Part shown: in pieces, positions 6,780 through 9,750 of the stretch
Layout of the letters: every line of letters begins with the position of its first letter
Numbering within the stretch: position 1 is the first letter of the stretch
NCBI GenBank assembly: GCA_026415535.1
Contig: JAOAGX010000066.1
Coordinates: 1 to 9,750, forward strand
DNA: 9,750 nucleotides
Direction: 5' to 3'
From: Armatimonadota bacterium
Lineage (GTDB): Bacteria; Armatimonadota; UBA5829
Program-made: the position numbers and the translations under genes
Notes under the pieces: model-generated
Database searches by the model: none
Told to the model about the DNA's origin: nothing
What the model saw: the letters and a program-made list of their open reading frames with translations, nothing else

Positions 6780-6780
6780 G

Positions 6781-6806
6781 AGATCCTTCGCTTCGCTCAG
6801 GATGAC
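6781..6806 (+). repeat. Dispersed 26-bp repeat, copy 4
   Basis: It starts AGATCCTTCGCTTCG and ends CTCAGGATGAC. It is the exact reverse complement of copy 3 at 4843-4868. Confidence 0.85.
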
Positions 6807-6856
6807 GGTTGGCCAGTGATAGCGCGCGAGATTCATAGCGACAGTCCTGCAAGGTC

Positions 6857-6880
6857 GTCATTTTGAGCGAAGCGAAGGAT
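6857..6880 (-). repeat. Dispersed 26-bp repeat, copy 5 (inverted, 24 bp)
   Basis: GTCATTTTGAGCG...CGAAGGAT is inverted relative to copy 4. The preceding bases CAAGGTC are shared with copy 6, so the homology between these two extends upstream. Confidence 0.8.
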
Positions 6881-6921
6881 ACCAACGAAGATGCTAAACG
6901 GCTGACAATGTATACAAGGTC

Positions 6922-6947
6922 GTCATTCTGAGCAAAGCGAAGAATCT
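6922..6947 (-). repeat. Dispersed 26-bp repeat, copy 6 (inverted)
   Basis: GTCATTCTGAGCAAAGCG...AATCT has the same orientation as copy 5 and the same CAAGGTC upstream extension. Confidence 0.8.
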
Positions 6948-7115
6948 GCGACACAGTGAATGAACACACAAAACTCCTTACACAACCCTTTACACACCTT
7001 GATACCGCCATAAAAGTCGGCCACCGCCACCCCGCTTATACACAACCCCAAACAACTGTCTGCTAAACTAAAAACGATTTGAGTCCCAGTTGCTACTCAG
7101 CGTCATGTCTCAGCG

Positions 7116-7124
7116 TGCTATAAT
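7116..7124 (+). promoter_or_regulatory. Extended -10 promoter for the exported-protein gene
   Basis: TGCTATAAT is a perfect TGN-TATAAT extended -10. No good -35 lies 16-18 bp upstream (TTGCTA at 7090-7095 is too far), which extended -10 promoters tolerate. The start site would be near 7131, about 68 nt before the GTG at 7199. Confidence 0.6.
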
Positions 7125-7184
7125 GACAGTCAGACTTATGATTGTCACCTTTTGTTAGGCGCGGCGAGTACATTCGAAAAAAAC

Positions 7185-7190
7185 GGGAGG
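7185..7190 (+). promoter_or_regulatory. Shine-Dalgarno sequence that fixes the 7199 start
   Basis: GGGAGG lies 8 nt before GTG 7199. It supports this start over the in-frame TTG at 7142, which has no SD and would bury the signal peptide behind 19 charged residues. Confidence 0.8.
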
Positions 7191-7198
7191 AAACCCAA

Positions 7199-9394
7199 GT
7201 GCGCAGGCTCATAAAATCAGCACTGATCGCACTCATCGCAAACCAACTTGTAAGCTGTCCTTGCTCATGGGCTGCAACAAAAAAGCCGGTGAACGTGTGG
7301 CGAATACTGAAGGAGCATCGTCCTACTGTTGTAACCACCGAGCAGCCCGAAAAGCTTGAGAGGATATGGATGAAATGGAGCATACCGCCCTTGCGCGTAA
7401 TGCCGATTTCGGAGTTCGCAACGAAAAAGGACAGCAAGGACGACCTGCCAAAGGACGGCGATGTGTTGTTTGTAATCGACAGGAGCAAGCGAGATTTGGC
7501 AGGACCTATGGTTGAACAGTTGCTTCCGCTGCCAACATCAGCCATCGGGGCGGACGAGGTAGTCAGCTACGTCTCTAAGACGGCGCGGAAACGAAGTCCC
7601 AAATTCACCAACGGATGGGAGATCCTGGTAAGTTCTCCAAATGAGAAGTGGCTGTACGACGAGATGGAGCACGCTCCGGAGGTGTTCAACGTAGAGGTCG
7701 AAGAGGAAGTTCCGACAAAACTGCATTGGTTTCGAGTTCGTCCGCTGCTGATAGTATCAACAGAGGGCAAACCAGATTGGCTACTCAACTGGGTGAATGG
7801 AAACAACAAGCGGGTCGGCTTGGGCGATGTGTTGGAGCCGGAGATCATAGAGTGCGTCTCGTTTGACACAGAGCGCGCCGGGATCATCAACACTTTATTT
7901 GTCTTGAATAGAAATAAGCTGGGGCCACAAGGAAGTAATCTACTCGCCAGCTTGCCAGAGCATAGCCGACGCTGGTACAACAGCGAGTCAAGCCTGCGCG
8001 GATGGGCACTAGAACGTCAGGTAACAAAGCGAGAAGACGGCAGCGAGCGCAATGTCATAGCTATAATCGCACCCTGCAGCAGACACCTAGAACTGATCCT
8101 ATCCAAGAATCCCAAAGTGTGGGAAATACCTGAGACGTTTCAAAACAGTGAACTGCGGGACCTTTCCACTTACGACGAGCTAATAATTGTTCCCAGAACC
8201 AGCAGTGGTCCCTCAAGTAAAGAATCACAGAGCCTTGGAGATTTTTGTAGCAAGTTGGCGACGGCTCTCGCAAACGGGACAGGTTTCAGATGTTCGACCC
8301 GGATCGATCTCAAGGATCTCATCTACACTGCGGTTGAGGCAGAAGCGGCTGGTAGAATCCCGCCAAAGGAACTGGCAACAATCCGTGGACAGGCGCCACG
8401 AGCGACAGCATTGGTAGTGGCCGAACTAGCGACGCTTGAAGAGCGCACAAGCTACCTGGACAACGACCCAGTAAGACTGACTGAGTTACTTCCACCTTTC
8501 AGCGAACCGAAGCCTTCCGAACCGCAAAAGCCTGATCCCGAAGAGTTCATCCCATTCGCAGGTAAAAAATACCGAATAATAAACGGCAGCCGAACAAACG
8601 ATCCTCGTTACCAAGAAGATCTACGCAAGTACGAGCGTGAAAAAGCTGAATATCCGGAGAAACTTCGTAGCTGGGAGCGCAAAAAAGAGGATTACGACCA
8701 TCAGCGCCGTACCCGAGACGTTGAATGGGAGGTGTCGATTGATCGGATTGAAGAGGCTAGGCTCACCGGCAACCTACGCATCTACGACATTCGATCAGCC
8801 GACATAGCCAGCGGAGGAGAGCTTGTCTACTCGGCGTCAATCTTCGGCGAGGCTCGGCAGAAGGCGACTTGGAAGAAGGAGAGGGTTAAGGTAGTCGGCG
8901 AGAACAGCAGGCCCAGCCCTCTACAAAAACCTGATCCCCGCGAAGAGGTGTCGGCAACTCTCAGGTCGATAGCCTACGAGAATGCAGCAACCAAGGTACT
9001 GCAGAACCTTGTGGCAAATGCAGTCCTGCCCATCTGCACACAGGAAAGTTTGGCAGTGAAAGCATCCAAAGAAACAAGCTACGAGAACACGAGAACCTAC
9101 GAGAAACCAGATACCGACACCACACAAGTAACCTTCATCGAAGGCAAGGGCGAGGTAGTGCTTTCAGCAGCCGGGGCCGAGCTAACCGACAAAGAGCGGG
9201 AACAAGCAAAGCAAGCAGCCCTTCTTATTGCCGTGCATTATCTCGTCACGGAAGCCAAGCGAACGTATCCAGACTTCGATATGTCCGAGGAAGAGGTCCG
9301 CAAAAACGCGGAGTTCGTTAGGGACCACTGGAACAAGGAAACCAAAGTTTATAGCGCGCGTTTCAGACTCGCGGTCAAGACGCCAGCCAAGTAA
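7199..9394 (+). CDS. Large exported protein of unknown function, probable lipoprotein
   Basis: The 731-residue product from GTG 7199 is not recognised. It starts with MRRLIK and a hydrophobic run SALIALIAN, then LVSC (17-20), a good lipobox with Cys20. Signal peptidase I cleavage near SWA (23-25) is the alternative. Two N-terminal segments look alike. One has VLFVIDRSK (89-97), LLPLP, GWEILVSSPNE and an HAPEV end. The other has TLFVLNRNK (232-240), ASLPE, RGWAL, VIAIIAPCS and NPKVWEIP (304-311). A mixed region (about 368-420) follows, then a Pro/Glu-rich linker (435-449), a highly charged helix (about 468-506) and a beta-rich segment (507-567) containing LRIYDIRSADIASGGELVYSAS. An alanine-rich helix (584-610) and a charged C-terminal tail end the protein. 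The segment 507-610 loosely recalls CsgG/LpoB-like envelope lipoproteins, but this is a guess. It appears to be a single-gene unit. Confidence 0.85.
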   Translation: MRRLIKSALIALIANQLVSCPCSWAATKKPVNVWRILKEHRPTVVTTEQPEKLERIWMKWSIPPLRVMPISEFATKKDSKDDLPKDGDVLFVIDRSKRDLAGPMVEQLLPLPTSAIGADEVVSYVSKTARKRSPKFTNGWEILVSSPNEKWLYDEMEHAPEVFNVEVEEEVPTKLHWFRVRPLLIVSTEGKPDWLLNWVNGNNKRVGLGDVLEPEIIECVSFDTERAGIINTLFVLNRNKLGPQGSNLLASLPEHSRRWYNSESSLRGWALERQVTKREDGSERNVIAIIAPCSRHLELILSKNPKVWEIPETFQNSELRDLSTYDELIIVPRTSSGPSSKESQSLGDFCSKLATALANGTGFRCSTRIDLKDLIYTAVEAEAAGRIPPKELATIRGQAPRATALVVAELATLEERTSYLDNDPVRLTELLPPFSEPKPSEPQKPDPEEFIPFAGKKYRIINGSRTNDPRYQEDLRKYEREKAEYPEKLRSWERKKEDYDHQRRTRDVEWEVSIDRIEEARLTGNLRIYDIRSADIASGGELVYSASIFGEARQKATWKKERVKVVGENSRPSPLQKPDPREEVSATLRSIAYENAATKVLQNLVANAVLPICTQESLAVKASKETSYENTRTYEKPDTDTTQVTFIEGKGEVVLSAAGAELTDKEREQAKQAALLIAVHYLVTEAKRTYPDFDMSEEEVRKNAEFVRDHWNKETKVYSARFRLAVKTPAK

Positions 9395-9626
9395 AAGGAC
9401 GAGCCAAGTTCGCTTTGTAGGCACAGGTGACTTACATGACCTGAGCTCAGAAGCCGAGAGATTTCCCGATTGGGTTGCCGGCCTGATCTCTGAGACCTAG
9501 CCAAATCGCGAATGGATAGGGTTTAACCTCAGCCTTCAACCGCCAATAATACCTATGAAGACTAGGAACTGATGGCTGATTCGCTGCGTCTACATGTAGT
9601 GAAATAGTGGAAGGGAGGCGGTTGAT
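9395..9626. other. Intergenic region before the last gene
   Basis: A perfect palindrome CTGAGCTCAG (9441-9450) and a weak inverted pair, AGAGAT (9457-9462) with ATCTCT (9486-9491), are present without a T run. A TAATAC (9547-9552) could be a -10 for the next gene but lacks a matching -35. No gene with its own start is seen. Confidence 0.45.
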
Positions 9627-9750
9627 GTGGCTAAGTATGATGGCGACATCCTTGAGACTCCCGATCCCTGTGATGAGACAGTAGAATACGAAAACAGCAT
9701 ACTGGACAGCATCGATATCAACCCCGAAGAGTCCGAAGAGGACTCTGAGG
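9627..9750 (+). CDS. 5' end of an acidic hypothetical protein (partial)
   Basis: GTG at 9627 is preceded by GGGAGG (9613-9618) with an 8-nt spacer, the same SD and spacing as the upstream 7199 gene. The frame is open to the window end, giving 41 residues that begin MAKYDGDILETP. The segment is strongly acidic, with about a dozen Glu and several Asp, and contains ETVEYENSI and EESEEDSE. No transmembrane segment or motif is visible. The competing ATG at 9625, in another frame, runs into a stop within about 20 codons. Family unknown. Confidence 0.6.
   Translation, partial: MAKYDGDILETPDPCDETVEYENSILDSIDINPEESEEDSE

Larger units (their letters stand above)
6658..7198. other. Divergent intergenic region with repeats and a promoter
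   Basis: This stretch separates paaK (-) from the exported-protein gene (+). It contains a hairpin (6750-6779), three 26-bp repeat copies, short ACACA-rich motifs (about 6978-7044) and the extended -10 promoter at 7116. No convincing promoter for paaK was found. Peptides read on the minus strand across 6766-7011 are repeat translations, not a gene. Confidence 0.65.

Noticed and set aside
6766..7011. Minus-strand reading frame ending in HPERSEGSRRDF
   Set aside because: It is a translation of the 26-bp repeats; such peptides are well-known annotation artefacts.
7036..7044. TTATACACA, a perfect DnaA-box match, with looser ACACA motifs near 6978-6996
   Set aside because: One consensus box in nearly 10 kb is expected by chance fairly often (roughly 0.3 on both strands). 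There is no cluster, AT-rich unwinding region or dnaA/dnaN neighbour, so no origin is called.
7142..7198. Upstream TTG start for the exported protein
   Set aside because: It has no SD and would place 19 mostly charged residues ahead of a normal signal peptide; GTG 7199 has GGGAGG at ideal spacing.
9456..9494. Terminator-like hairpin after the exported-protein gene
   Set aside because: The stems are 6 bp with a loop over 20 nt, two pairings compete, and there is no T run.

Overview
The window reads as ordinary bacterial chromosome. Genes are tightly packed, several are preceded by good Shine-Dalgarno (SD) sequences, GTG starts are frequent and base composition is moderate. The lineage cannot be fixed from sequence alone. 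LexA has the Gram-positive-type recognition helix, and a matching CGAAC-N4-GTTCG operator is present. HydF ([FeFe]-hydrogenase maturation) and a PaaK/ACT pair of the kind found beside ferredoxin-linked 2-oxoacid oxidoreductases suggest an anaerobe or facultative anaerobe. A Firmicutes-, Actinobacteria- or Armatimonadota-like origin fits, but this is inference.

Layout. (1) Positions 1-149 hold the probable 3' end of an unrecognised gene. (2) 215-1954 (+) encodes a triple-PAS protein with a GHKL ATPase domain and no visible histidine-phosphoacceptor domain. (3) After a hairpin and a good sigma70-type promoter comes hydF, 2180-3415 (+). (4) Archease (3543-3968) and lexA (3982-4593) form a tight pair on the + strand. 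A 14-bp perfect dyad matching the Gram-positive SOS box lies inside the first codons of archease. (5) The convergent intergenic region 4594-4927 holds three copies of a 26-bp dispersed repeat and a five-unit 19-bp tandem array. (6) On the minus strand, a PaaK-type CoA ligase (6657-5347) and a tandem-ACT protein (5344-4928) form a two-gene operon with a 2-nt gap. (7) 6658-7198 is noncoding, with three more repeat copies, a hairpin and an extended -10 promoter. (8) 7199-9394 (+) encodes a large exported protein of unknown function, probably a lipoprotein. (9) A new acidic gene starts at 9627 and runs off the window.

How the parts relate. The best-supported regulatory idea is that LexA controls its own operon and so also archease, the activator of the RtcB RNA ligase. 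That would tie RNA-repair capacity to the DNA-damage response. The PaaK/ACT operon probably handles aryl-acetate activation in anaerobic amino-acid metabolism. The sensor ATPase, hydF and the exported protein look like separate transcription units.
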